Part shown: in pieces, positions 1-5,103 of the stretch
Layout: the number at the start of each line of letters is the position of its first letter
Position numbering within the stretch: position 1 is the first letter of the stretch
From: DASVSE01 sp036399715
Lineage (GTDB): Bacteria; Bacteroidota; Rhodothermia; Rhodothermales; Rubricoccaceae
Length of the DNA stretch: 5,622 nt
Reading direction: 5' to 3'
Assembly (NCBI GenBank): GCA_036399715.1
Contig: DASWMO010000288.1
Coordinates: forward strand, 1-5,622
The notes under the pieces: generated by a model
Told to the model about the DNA's origin: nothing
Databases searched by the model: none
The model's input: the letters and a program-made list of their open reading frames with translations, nothing else
Made by a program: the position numbers and the translations under genes

Positions 1-2
1 AC

Positions 3-227
3 CCGTCCGAGGTGATGGACATGAGCTTCGCCAACCAGTTCCAGGCGCACCTCAACCTCATCCAGCGCCACGAGGCCGGCGAGACGATGCCGAACGGCGT
101 CATGGACCTCCCCGAGGAGCTCGACCAGATGATCGCCCGGATGAAGCTCGAGACGATGGGCATCGCCATCGACGCGCTCTCGGACGAGCAGGTCGCGTAC
201 GCGACCGACTACTCGGCCGGCACCTGA
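3..227 (+). CDS. ahcY: Adenosylhomocysteinase (SAH hydrolase), C-terminal end, 5' truncated by the window
   Basis: This is the last 74 or so residues of S-adenosylhomocysteine hydrolase, the cytosolic NAD-dependent enzyme that splits S-adenosylhomocysteine into adenosine and homocysteine in the methylation cycle. Translation from the first complete codon reads PSEVMDMSFANQF, matching the family's conserved (G)HPxEVMDxSFxNQ segment that follows the Rossmann domain. The tail carries the typical DLPEELDQMIARMKLETMG and a DxLSxEQ segment, and ends in GT before TGA at 225-227. The C-terminus is of the shorter bacterial/archaeal type and lacks the K-x-D-x-Y-R-Y ending of many eukaryotic and proteobacterial enzymes. 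The codon at 12 is GTG but encodes an internal Val, so it is not the start. The gene begins upstream of the window. Catalytic residues and the NAD fold are out of view, so only the identity of the family is supported. Confidence 0.9.
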   Translation, partial: PSEVMDMSFANQFQAHLNLIQRHEAGETMPNGVMDLPEELDQMIARMKLETMGIAIDALSDEQVAYATDYSAGT

Positions 228-243
228 GCCGTCCGGCGCGCGA

Positions 244-310
244 GCGGGCTCTTCAGGCAGCCCGCAGCGTGCCTCCACATCCCGGATGGTGACCGCCATC
301 ACCTACCGGG
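244..310 (+). other. Two tandem hairpins in the ahcY 3' untranslated region
   Basis: Hairpin one is a perfect 7-bp stem, GCGGGCT (244-250) with AGCCCGC (259-265), enclosing an 8-base loop. Hairpin two runs 281-310. Its outer stem is CCCGG/CCGGG, followed by a 2x2 internal loop and an inner stem GGTGA/TCACC with a 6-base loop. Neither is followed by a T-tract. They sit directly before the terminator at 314-351, so the transcript end would be almost wholly folded. A role as an mRNA-stabilising 3' end is inference. Confidence 0.4.
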
Positions 311-313
311 CCA

Positions 314-351
314 GAAGGGTCGCCCCGTCTTCTCTGACGGGGCGGCCCTTC
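314..351 (+). terminator. Intrinsic terminator downstream of ahcY
   Basis: A 16-bp stem pairs 314-329 with 336-351 (GAAGGGTCGCCCCGTC against its complement, with one G-T wobble). It encloses a six-base TTCTCT loop. The tract that follows (GTCCGTTTG) is only moderately T-rich. It lies 87 nt after the ahcY stop and is the strongest fold in the gap, so it most likely ends the ahcY transcript. Confidence 0.8.
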
Positions 352-380
352 GTCCGTTTGCGGCGTGCCCAGACTGCCTG

Positions 381-392
381 CGGGCTAGCCCG
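381..392. promoter_or_regulatory. 12-bp perfect palindrome, candidate operator
   Basis: CGGGCTAGCCCG is an exact palindrome. It sits between the ahcY terminator and the cyclic-di-GMP gene, about 60 nt before that gene's apparent start. Such dyads can bind dimeric regulators. No second copy was seen in the window, and short GC-rich palindromes arise by chance in DNA of this composition. Confidence 0.2.
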
Positions 393-423
393 AATACGTA
401 GCGAAGAGAGGGCTGCTGCGTAG

Positions 424-449
424 TCCTACCCATTCAGCGGGGGGTAGGG
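424..449 (+). promoter_or_regulatory. Leader hairpin overlapping the purine-rich ribosome-binding region of the PAS-GGDEF-EAL gene
   Basis: CCTACCC (425-431) pairs perfectly with GGGTAGG (442-448), extended by a T-G pair (424/449), around a 10-base loop. The 3' arm contains most of the only purine-rich ribosome-binding-like stretch in this leader (GGGGTAGGGAGG, 441-452). The stem would therefore mask that site just upstream of position 455, where coding-like sequence begins. It does not match a cyclic-di-GMP or SAH riboswitch that I recognise. Confidence 0.35.
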
Positions 450-1042
450 AGGCGATACCAAGCGCGCTCTACGGCCTCGCCGCCGCGTCGTGGCTTTCCG
501 CGTCGCTGCTGATCGTGCCCTACCGGTGGCTCCGGCGGGGCACCCGGCACGTTCTCGCGGCCCCGGCTGCCCGCGAGCGCGCCGAGGCCCGCTACCGGCT
601 CCTCGCCAACCACCTCACGGACCTCGTCTCCTCCCAGTCCCCCGACGGCCGGTACGAGTGGGTGAGCCCGTCCTCTGCGACCATCCTCGGTTACCCGTCG
701 GATGCCCTCGTCGGGACCCGCGCGTCCGATCTCCTCCACCCGGACGACACCGAGTGGGCCAAGACCGAAAACCACGACCGGGTCCTCGACGTGGGGGTGT
801 CCGCCACGGTCGCCCGGTACCGGATCCGACACGCGCACGGCCACTACATCTGGCTCGAGTCGCTCACAGAGCAGATCCACAACGAGGCAGGCGAGATCGT
901 CCGGCTCCAGGTGACCTCGCGCGACGTGACCGAGCGGCAGGCCGTCGAGGACGCGCTCCTGCACCGGGCCCACCACGACGCGCTGACGGGCCTCGTCAAC
1001 CGGGTCCTGTTCACGCTCCGCCTCGACGCGCTCGTCGAGGCC

Positions 1043-1052
1043 GCGCGCAGAC
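1043..1052 (+). other. Frameshift point within the GGDEF domain
   Basis: The 515 frame reads GAG GCC GCG CGC to 1048. The next sensible codon, GAC, begins at 1050 in another frame, leaving A1049 extra. The other frame contains TGA at 984-986, so the switch cannot be earlier than that. The protein match places it within about ten bases of 1049. The GCGCGC run suggests loss of one GC unit. No slippery heptamer or downstream stop is present. Confidence 0.75.
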
Positions 1053-1073
1053 TACGCCGAGGGGGCCTTCGCC

Positions 1074-2357
1074 GTGCTCTGCCTCGACCTCGACCGGTTC
1101 AAGGCCATCAACGACACGCTCGGCCACGCCGTCGGCGACGAGCTCCTCGTCCAGTTCGGGGCCCGTCTCCGCGAGGCGACGCGGCCCGGCGACACCGTCG
1201 CCCGGATCGGCGGCGACGAGTTCGCCGTCATCCTCCACACGATCGAGAACGAGACCGAGGCCATCGCGGCGGCCCCCCGGATCGACCGGTCGCTCAGCGA
1301 GCCGTTCGAACTCGCCGGCATGGCCCGCACGATGTCTGCCTCGATCGGGATCGCGCTCGGCCGGCCGGACCACACGAGCGCCGGCGAAGTCCTCCGCGAG
1401 GCCGACCTCGCCGCCTACGCCGCCAAGGCCGACGGCCGGGCCGGCTGGGCCGTCTTTACGTCCGCCCTCCGCGAGGCCAGCGACCGCCGGCTCCGCCTCG
1501 AGGCCGACCTCGAGCAGGCCGTCGAGCGCGGCGAGCTCCGCGTGGCCTACCAGCCCATCGTCCGGTTGAGCAACGGGGCGCTCCACGGCGTCGAGGCGCT
1601 CGTCCGCTGGGCGCACCCCACGCTCGGCCTGCTCATGCCGGATACGTTCATCTCGATCGCGGAGGAGACGGGGCGCATCGGCGACCTCGACCTCTGGGTG
1701 ATGGCCGAGGGGCTGGCCCAGGTGGAGCGGTGGAACGACGAGGCCGGGCGCCCACTCCCCCTCATGCTCAACGTGAACTGCTCCGCCCTCGACCTCCACG
1801 ACGGCCAGTTCGCCGAGCGCGTCCGGGCGATCCTCGAAAACGACCCGGCACGGGCGCGGCGCCTCATCATCGAGGTGACGGAGAGCCTCCTCGTGGACGA
1901 CCCGACGCGCGTCGCCGCGGTGCTCCGCTCGCTCCACAGCGACGGCGTCCGGTTCGCGCTCGACGACTTCGGGACGGGCTACTCGTCGCTCAGCGTCGTC
2001 CACGCGCTGCCGGTCGACAAGGTCAAGATCGACCGGGCCTTCGTCCAGCGGATGCACGAGGACGAGGCGGCGTACGAGATGGTCCGGACCGTGATCGCGT
2101 TCGCGCGCACGCTCGGCATGCGGGTCGTCGCCGAGGGTATCGAGACGCCGGAGCAGCTGTCCGCGCTCGTCGAGATGGGCTGCGACTATGGGCAGGGGTA
2201 CCTCTTCTCCCGTCCGATCCCGGCCGCGGAGATGGGCGCCTGCATCGCGGCCGACGTCCTGCCGTGGCAGGCCCGGTGGTCGGCCGGTCCACTGCTCGCC
2301 TATCGGCTTGCCACGGCGCTGCCGGATGCCCGCGCGCGGTCAGCCGGCAGCGAGTAG
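1074..2357 (+). CDS. Downstream open frame of the broken gene: partial GGDEF plus complete EAL domain
   Basis: This is the uninterrupted 427-residue reading frame after the frameshift, beginning at GTG 1074. It holds the GGDEF metal site LDLDRF, the substrate-site segment NDTLGHAVGDELL, an inhibitory-site motif RPGD (1182-1193), and GGDEF itself (1209-1223) exactly five residues later. A full EAL domain follows: EALVRW (1593-1610), the NVN metal ligand segment, EVTES, DDFGTGYSSL, KIDRAFV, EGIET and QGYLFSRP. All the usual phosphodiesterase metal and catalytic residues are there. If this piece were translated alone it would lack the first part of GGDEF (the DALTGLVNR segment lies before the shift). 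Diguanylate cyclase activity would then be unlikely, while EAL could still fold. There is no ribosome-binding site before 1074, so it is better read as the 3' part of the 455-2357 gene than as its own gene. Confidence 0.6.
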   Translation: MLCLDLDRFKAINDTLGHAVGDELLVQFGARLREATRPGDTVARIGGDEFAVILHTIENETEAIAAAPRIDRSLSEPFELAGMARTMSASIGIALGRPDHTSAGEVLREADLAAYAAKADGRAGWAVFTSALREASDRRLRLEADLEQAVERGELRVAYQPIVRLSNGALHGVEALVRWAHPTLGLLMPDTFISIAEETGRIGDLDLWVMAEGLAQVERWNDEAGRPLPLMLNVNCSALDLHDGQFAERVRAILENDPARARRLIIEVTESLLVDDPTRVAAVLRSLHSDGVRFALDDFGTGYSSLSVVHALPVDKVKIDRAFVQRMHEDEAAYEMVRTVIAFARTLGMRVVAEGIETPEQLSALVEMGCDYGQGYLFSRPIPAAEMGACIAADVLPWQARWSAGPLLAYRLATALPDARARSAGSE

Positions 2358-2359
2358 GA

Positions 2360-2399
2360 GGGAGGGCCCTTGCAGACCGGGGTGTCGGGCGGGGAGGGG
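2360..2399 (+). promoter_or_regulatory. G-quadruplex-type motif in the leader of the two-component operon
   Basis: Four G-runs lie at 2379-2382, 2387-2389, 2391-2394 and 2396-2399, with loops TGTC, C and A. This satisfies the G3+N1-7 pattern on the + strand. Two further GGG runs (2360-2362 and 2364-2366) sit just upstream. The motif fills the gap between the cyclic-di-GMP gene stop and the response-regulator start, ending 55 nt before ATG 2455. Folding in DNA or RNA and any effect on expression are inference. Confidence 0.4.
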
Positions 2400-2454
2400 C
2401 GTCACACTGCGCTAACGCCGCCCGGGTAGCTTGCGCCGCCCCACACCGCCCCCG

Positions 2455-3198
2455 ATGCCGCCACCGCCCGCCGATCCGACCGACGCCGCCACGATCCTGA
2501 TCGTCGACGACGAGCCCGACCTCGTCGAGCTGGTCGAGTACGCCCTCGCCGCCGAGGGCTTCCGCGTGCTGACGGCCCGCGACGGCGCCGAGGGCCTCGC
2601 CATCGCCGAGGCCGAGCGGCCCGACCTCGTCGTGCTCGACATCATGATGCCGCGCCTCAACGGCGTCGAACTCACCGAGCGGCTGCGCGAGAGCAGCCAT
2701 CTCCGCCTCACGCCGATTCTGATGCTCACCGCCCGCACGGGCGAGGGCGACGAGATCGCCGGCCTGGAGGCGGGCGCCGACGACTACCTCCCCAAGCCGG
2801 TCTCGACGCGGCGCCTGATCAGCCGCATCCGGGCTCTGCTCCGCCGCAGCGAGCGCGAAGACGAGGCGACGACGCAGCTCCTCCGCGTCCACGACCTCAC
2901 CATCGACCGCGAGCGCTACGTCGTCGAGCGGGCGGACCCGGCGGAGACGTTCCGCCTGCCGCGCAAGGAGTTTGAGTTGCTCTACTTTCTCGCCGCCCAC
3001 CCCGGCCGCGTCTTCTCGCGTGAGGATCTCCTCGACGCCGTCTGGGGTCCTGACGTGTATGTCGTCGACCGGACTGTGGACGTGCACGTCCGCAAGATCC
3101 GCGAGAAGGTCGGCATGGCGTACATCGAGACCGTCAAGGGCGTCGGGTACCGCCTCGCCGAGCACCTCGCTCCGGACGGCGAGGCCCCCGCTGCCTGA
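2455..3198 (+). CDS. OmpR/PhoB-family response regulator (receiver plus winged-helix DNA-binding domain)
   Basis: This is a 247-residue cytoplasmic transcription regulator, predicted to be phosphorylated by the kinase encoded 5 nt downstream. Residues 13-131 form the receiver domain: ILIVDDEPD gives the acidic pocket (D18, D19), LDIMMP contains phosphoacceptor D62, LTA gives T92 and LPKP gives K114. Residues of about 141-236 form the trans-activation winged helix, with LPRKEFELLYFLAAHPGRV, FSREDLLDAVWG, the recognition-helix segment RTVDVHVRKIREKVG and the wing ending VKGVGYRL. Length and domain order are standard for the family. I chose ATG 2455 over an in-frame TTG at 2431. ATG gives a normal short lead-in to the first beta strand, and the TTG extension adds only a Pro/Arg-rich stretch. 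A Pro-rich MPPPPADP precedes the receiver. The partner kinase looks PhoR-like, so a phosphate-type PhoB role is possible, but no pst or pho genes are visible to support it. Confidence 0.92.
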   Translation: MPPPPADPTDAATILIVDDEPDLVELVEYALAAEGFRVLTARDGAEGLAIAEAERPDLVVLDIMMPRLNGVELTERLRESSHLRLTPILMLTARTGEGDEIAGLEAGADDYLPKPVSTRRLISRIRALLRRSEREDEATTQLLRVHDLTIDRERYVVERADPAETFRLPRKEFELLYFLAAHPGRVFSREDLLDAVWGPDVYVVDRTVDVHVRKIREKVGMAYIETVKGVGYRLAEHLAPDGEAPAA

Positions 3199-3203
3199 CC
3201 CGC

Positions 3204-4478
3204 ATGCTCCCGTCCCCGCCGCCTGCTTCCGTCCCGCCGGACCCCGCCGCGCCCGAGGGGCCCGGTGCGCCGCCGCCGCCGCTCGTGCACCGCGTCGCGT
3301 TCCGCGTCGCGCTCACGGTGGTGCTCAGCGTGGCGGTGGCGGTTGTGGTCGGTGCGGGCGTGCTCGCCGTCCGGGGGCCCCTCGGGGCGACGGTGGCCGG
3401 GGCGACGCCTGGCGCGTTCGTGCTCGCCGGGCTCGCGCTCGCCGGCGTGGCGGGCGCGGCGGCCTACGCCGCCGTGCAGCGGCGCATCGGCGGCCGCCTC
3501 GAACTCGCGCGGCGGACGCTCCGCGAGGCGCGCAAGCGCCGCTTCGACGGCCTCGGGGCCCTCGCCGAGGCCGCCAACCGCGACGAGGTCGACGCGCTCG
3601 TGCGGCAGGTCTACGGAGCCGGCCGCGCCCTCCAGGCCGAGATCGAGCGCCTCGAAACGATGGAGAGCTACCGCCGCGACTTTCTCGGCGACGTCAGCCA
3701 CGAACTCCGAACCCCCATCTTCGCCGTGACGGGCTTCGCCGAGACGCTCCTCGACGGCGCGCTCGACGACGACCGCGTCCGCCGCCGGTTCGTCGAGAAG
3801 GTCCTTGCCAACGCGCGCCGCCTCGAAGCGCTCACGCGCGACCTGACGGACATCTCGAAGCTCGAAACGGGCCGCATGGACCTCCGGCGGGTACCGTTCG
3901 CGCTCCGCCCGCTCGCCGTCGAGATCGCCGAGGGCCTCGACCGCCTCGCGACGGCCGGCGGCATCGACCTCCAGGTCCGCGTCCCGGATGCGCTCCCGCT
4001 CGCCGACGGCGACCGCGACCGCATCCGGCAGGTCGTCGCCAACCTCGTCGAGAATGCCCTGACGTACACCAACCCCGGCGGGCACGTCGAGATCGCCGCC
4101 CGCCGCCTCGCCTCCGGCGACATCCGCGTCTCGGTCGTCGACGACGGCATCGGGATCCCGGCCGAAGACCTGCCGCGACTCACAGACCGCTTCTTTCGGG
4201 TCGACAAGAGCCGCGCGCGCGAGCAGGGCGGGACGGGCCTCGGCCTCTCGATCGTGAAGCACATTCTCGAAGCGCACGGGCAGCGCCTCGCGGTCGAGAG
4301 TCGGCCGGGCTACGGGTCGTCGTTCGCGTTCACGCTGCCCGCGGCCGTGCTCCCGCCGCGGCCCGAGGCACCCCGGGCCGCCGACGCCCTGCGGGCAGCG
4401 GATGCCACCCGGGCGGAGCCGCTGCCGGACCGCCCACCCCTCCGTCGCGCCACCCGGCCCGGCGAGCCAAGCCCCTAG
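3204..4478 (+). CDS. PhoR-like sensor histidine kinase, two transmembrane helices
   Basis: This is a 424-residue inner-membrane kinase that should autophosphorylate and pass phosphate to D62 of the upstream regulator. An unusual Pro-rich cytoplasmic N-terminus (1-30) leads to helix one (about 31-56), a loop of only about 13 residues, and helix two (about 71-92). A degenerate HAMP-like stretch follows (about 93-152, with NRDEVDAL). The dimerisation/phosphoacceptor domain contains DVSHELRTP with H166. The ATPase domain has the N box NLVENALTYTN (N284), the G1 box DDGIGIP, the F box RFFRVDKSRAREQ and the G2 box GGTGLGLSIV, and ends near FAFTLPA (about 380). There is no PAS domain and almost no periplasmic part, so the stimulus is probably sensed in the membrane or through a partner. 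A 44-residue Pro/Arg/Ala-rich tail follows the catalytic domain, which most family members lack. The FFRVDKSRxREQGGTGLGLSIV segment is typical of PhoR-type kinases, but the ligand is unknown. Confidence 0.92.
   Translation: MLPSPPPASVPPDPAAPEGPGAPPPPLVHRVAFRVALTVVLSVAVAVVVGAGVLAVRGPLGATVAGATPGAFVLAGLALAGVAGAAAYAAVQRRIGGRLELARRTLREARKRRFDGLGALAEAANRDEVDALVRQVYGAGRALQAEIERLETMESYRRDFLGDVSHELRTPIFAVTGFAETLLDGALDDDRVRRRFVEKVLANARRLEALTRDLTDISKLETGRMDLRRVPFALRPLAVEIAEGLDRLATAGGIDLQVRVPDALPLADGDRDRIRQVVANLVENALTYTNPGGHVEIAARRLASGDIRVSVVDDGIGIPAEDLPRLTDRFFRVDKSRAREQGGTGLGLSIVKHILEAHGQRLAVESRPGYGSSFAFTLPAAVLPPRPEAPRAADALRAADATRAEPLPDRPPLRRATRPGEPSP
4333..4400 (+). repeat. Nested inverted repeats within the 3' end of the kinase gene
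   Basis: CGCTGCCCGC (4333-4342) is perfectly complementary to GCGGGCAGCG (4391-4400). Nested inside, GCGGCCC (4358-4364) pairs with GGGCCGC (4375-4381). Together they could fold into a long imperfect stem in the part of the gene encoding the low-complexity tail after the ATPase domain. No T-tract follows, so it is not a typical terminator. Confidence 0.35.
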
Positions 4479-4575
4479 CTCTGGCGCGAACCCATGACGG
4501 GCCCACCGGCGGGCTGGCCCCGCGGGAAACGCCCCGCAGTCGCGGCCGTACCACGACGCCACCCGCCCGCCTCGC

Positions 4576-5037
4576 GTGACGCTCTCCGACCTTATTCAGC
4601 AGCCCCGGTTCGAGTCGCCGGCCCAGGAGGCTGTTCTAAACGTCCTCGCGACCGAGTCGTGGGTCGCCAGCCGGATGTCGGACGCGCTCGCCCGCTACGG
4701 CGTCACGACGGCTCAGTACAACGTGCTCCGCATCCTGCGCGGGCACACGTCGGGCCCGATGACGTGCTCGCAGATCGGGAGCCGCCTGCTCGACCGGACG
4801 CCGGACGTGACGCGCCTGCTCGCGCGGCTCGAACGGGCCGGCCTCGTCACCCGGACGCGGGCCGAGCACGACCGCCGCGCCGTCGAGGTCGCCATTACGG
4901 ACGCTGGGCGGACGGTCCTCGCCGCCCTCGACACGCCCGCGCGCGACGCCGTCGACCGCCTCGCGCGCCACCTCTCGGAGGACGAACTCGCGACGCTCTC
5001 GTCGCTCCTCGAACGTCTCCGCAGCGATCAGACCTGA
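4576..5037 (+). CDS. MarR-family transcriptional regulator
   Basis: This encodes a 153-residue DNA-binding protein, expected to act as a dimer with a winged helix. The visible order is: a dimerisation helix (about 14-40); TTAQYNVLRILRG (44-56); MTCSQIGSRLL (62-72); recognition helix TPDVTRLLARLERAGLV (75-91); a wing containing TRAEHDRRAVEVAITDAG (94-111); and C-terminal dimerisation helices ending LERLRSDQT. The TQYNVLRILRG and TCSxIG...DVTRLLxRLE pattern belongs to a widespread MarR subgroup. The single Cys (C64) sits in the helix before the recognition helix, not at the N-terminal position used by OhrR peroxide sensors, so redox sensing should not be assumed. GTG 4576 is the only standard start after the in-frame TGA at 4495-4497. 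The gene follows the kinase by 97 nt on the same strand and could have its own promoter. Its targets and ligand cannot be told from this window, and no efflux or catabolic gene is next to it. Confidence 0.9.
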   Translation: MTLSDLIQQPRFESPAQEAVLNVLATESWVASRMSDALARYGVTTAQYNVLRILRGHTSGPMTCSQIGSRLLDRTPDVTRLLARLERAGLVTRTRAEHDRRAVEVAITDAGRTVLAALDTPARDAVDRLARHLSEDELATLSSLLERLRSDQT

Positions 5038-5051
5038 GGCCCGAACGCGCG

Positions 5052-5087
5052 TGCGGCGCGCCCCGACAGGTGTCAAGGCGCGCCGCA
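5052..5087. terminator. Strong stem-loop between convergent genes, probable shared terminator
   Basis: TGCGGCGCGCC (5052-5062) and GGCGCGCCGCA (5077-5087) form a perfect 11-bp stem. Within the 14-base loop, GACA (5065-5068) can also pair with TGTC (5071-5074). It starts 14 nt after the marR stop and lies 16 nt beyond the stop of the minus-strand gene. A symmetrical stem here could end both transcripts. Neither side has a clear T-tract, so intrinsic termination is likely rather than certain. Confidence 0.55.
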
Positions 5088-5103
5088 ACAAGTGGAGAGT
5101 GGG

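Larger units (their letters stand above)
455..2357 (+). pseudogene. Membrane-anchored PAS-GGDEF-EAL cyclic-di-GMP enzyme, frameshifted and lacking a standard start
   Basis: This gene would make and/or degrade the second messenger cyclic-di-GMP. Its parts in order are: one membrane helix (about 461-524) ending in the basic YRWLRRG; a PAS/PAC sensor domain (about 590-945, with ILGYPSDALVG, HPDD and a DVTERQ end); GGDEF (about 970-1480); and EAL (about 1510-2250). The reading frame is the 515 frame up to about 1048, then the 1050 frame to TAG at 2355-2357. The join needs one base removed (A1049) or two added (a lost GC from GCGCGC at 1043-1048). Restoring GC gives EAARADYAEGAFAVL, the expected family spacing. 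Upstream, G/C-ending coding sequence reaches back to about 455, but the first standard start in frame is GTG 515, inside the membrane segment. Codon 455 is ATA followed by CCA. Both lesions could be assembly errors, or this could be a decaying gene. About 633 residues are expected when repaired. Confidence 0.75.

Noticed and set aside
228..454. SAH or cyclic-di-GMP riboswitch in the first intergenic region
   Set aside because: The folds seen are plain hairpins without a recognisable riboswitch core, and the SAH type would be expected upstream of ahcY, not downstream.
1040..1060. Programmed ribosomal frameshift in the cyclic-di-GMP gene
   Set aside because: AGA at 1049-1051 is a rare-type codon, but there is no slippery heptamer, no re-pairing option for the P-site CGC, no nearby stop and no obvious stimulator stem. 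A GC-unit deletion is simpler.
490..1569. Plus-strand open frame in another frame over the PAS-GGDEF region
   Set aside because: The product is Pro/Arg/Ser low complexity. The PAS and GGDEF motifs lie in the other two plus frames.
1011..2057. Long minus-strand open frame across the GGDEF-EAL gene
   Set aside because: It is a mirror of the plus-strand gene in GC-rich DNA. The translation is Arg/Glu/Val-rich with no recognisable domain, while the plus strand holds all the GGDEF and EAL motifs.
2431..2454. TTG 2431 as the response-regulator start
   Set aside because: It adds only eight Pro/Arg-rich residues, and ATG 2455 gives a standard receiver-domain lead-in.
2023..3165. Long minus-strand open frame across the response regulator
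   Set aside because: It is antisense to a clear OmpR/PhoB gene, has low-complexity composition and no motif.
4517..4537. Short direct repeat GCCCCGC and a 5-bp stem in the marR leader as a MarR operator
   Set aside because: Seven-base GC repeats are expected by chance here, and no longer palindrome typical of MarR operators was found.
2982..4562. 526-codon minus-strand open frame across the histidine kinase
   Set aside because: It lies antisense to all the kinase boxes. Its length is explained by few stop codons at high GC.
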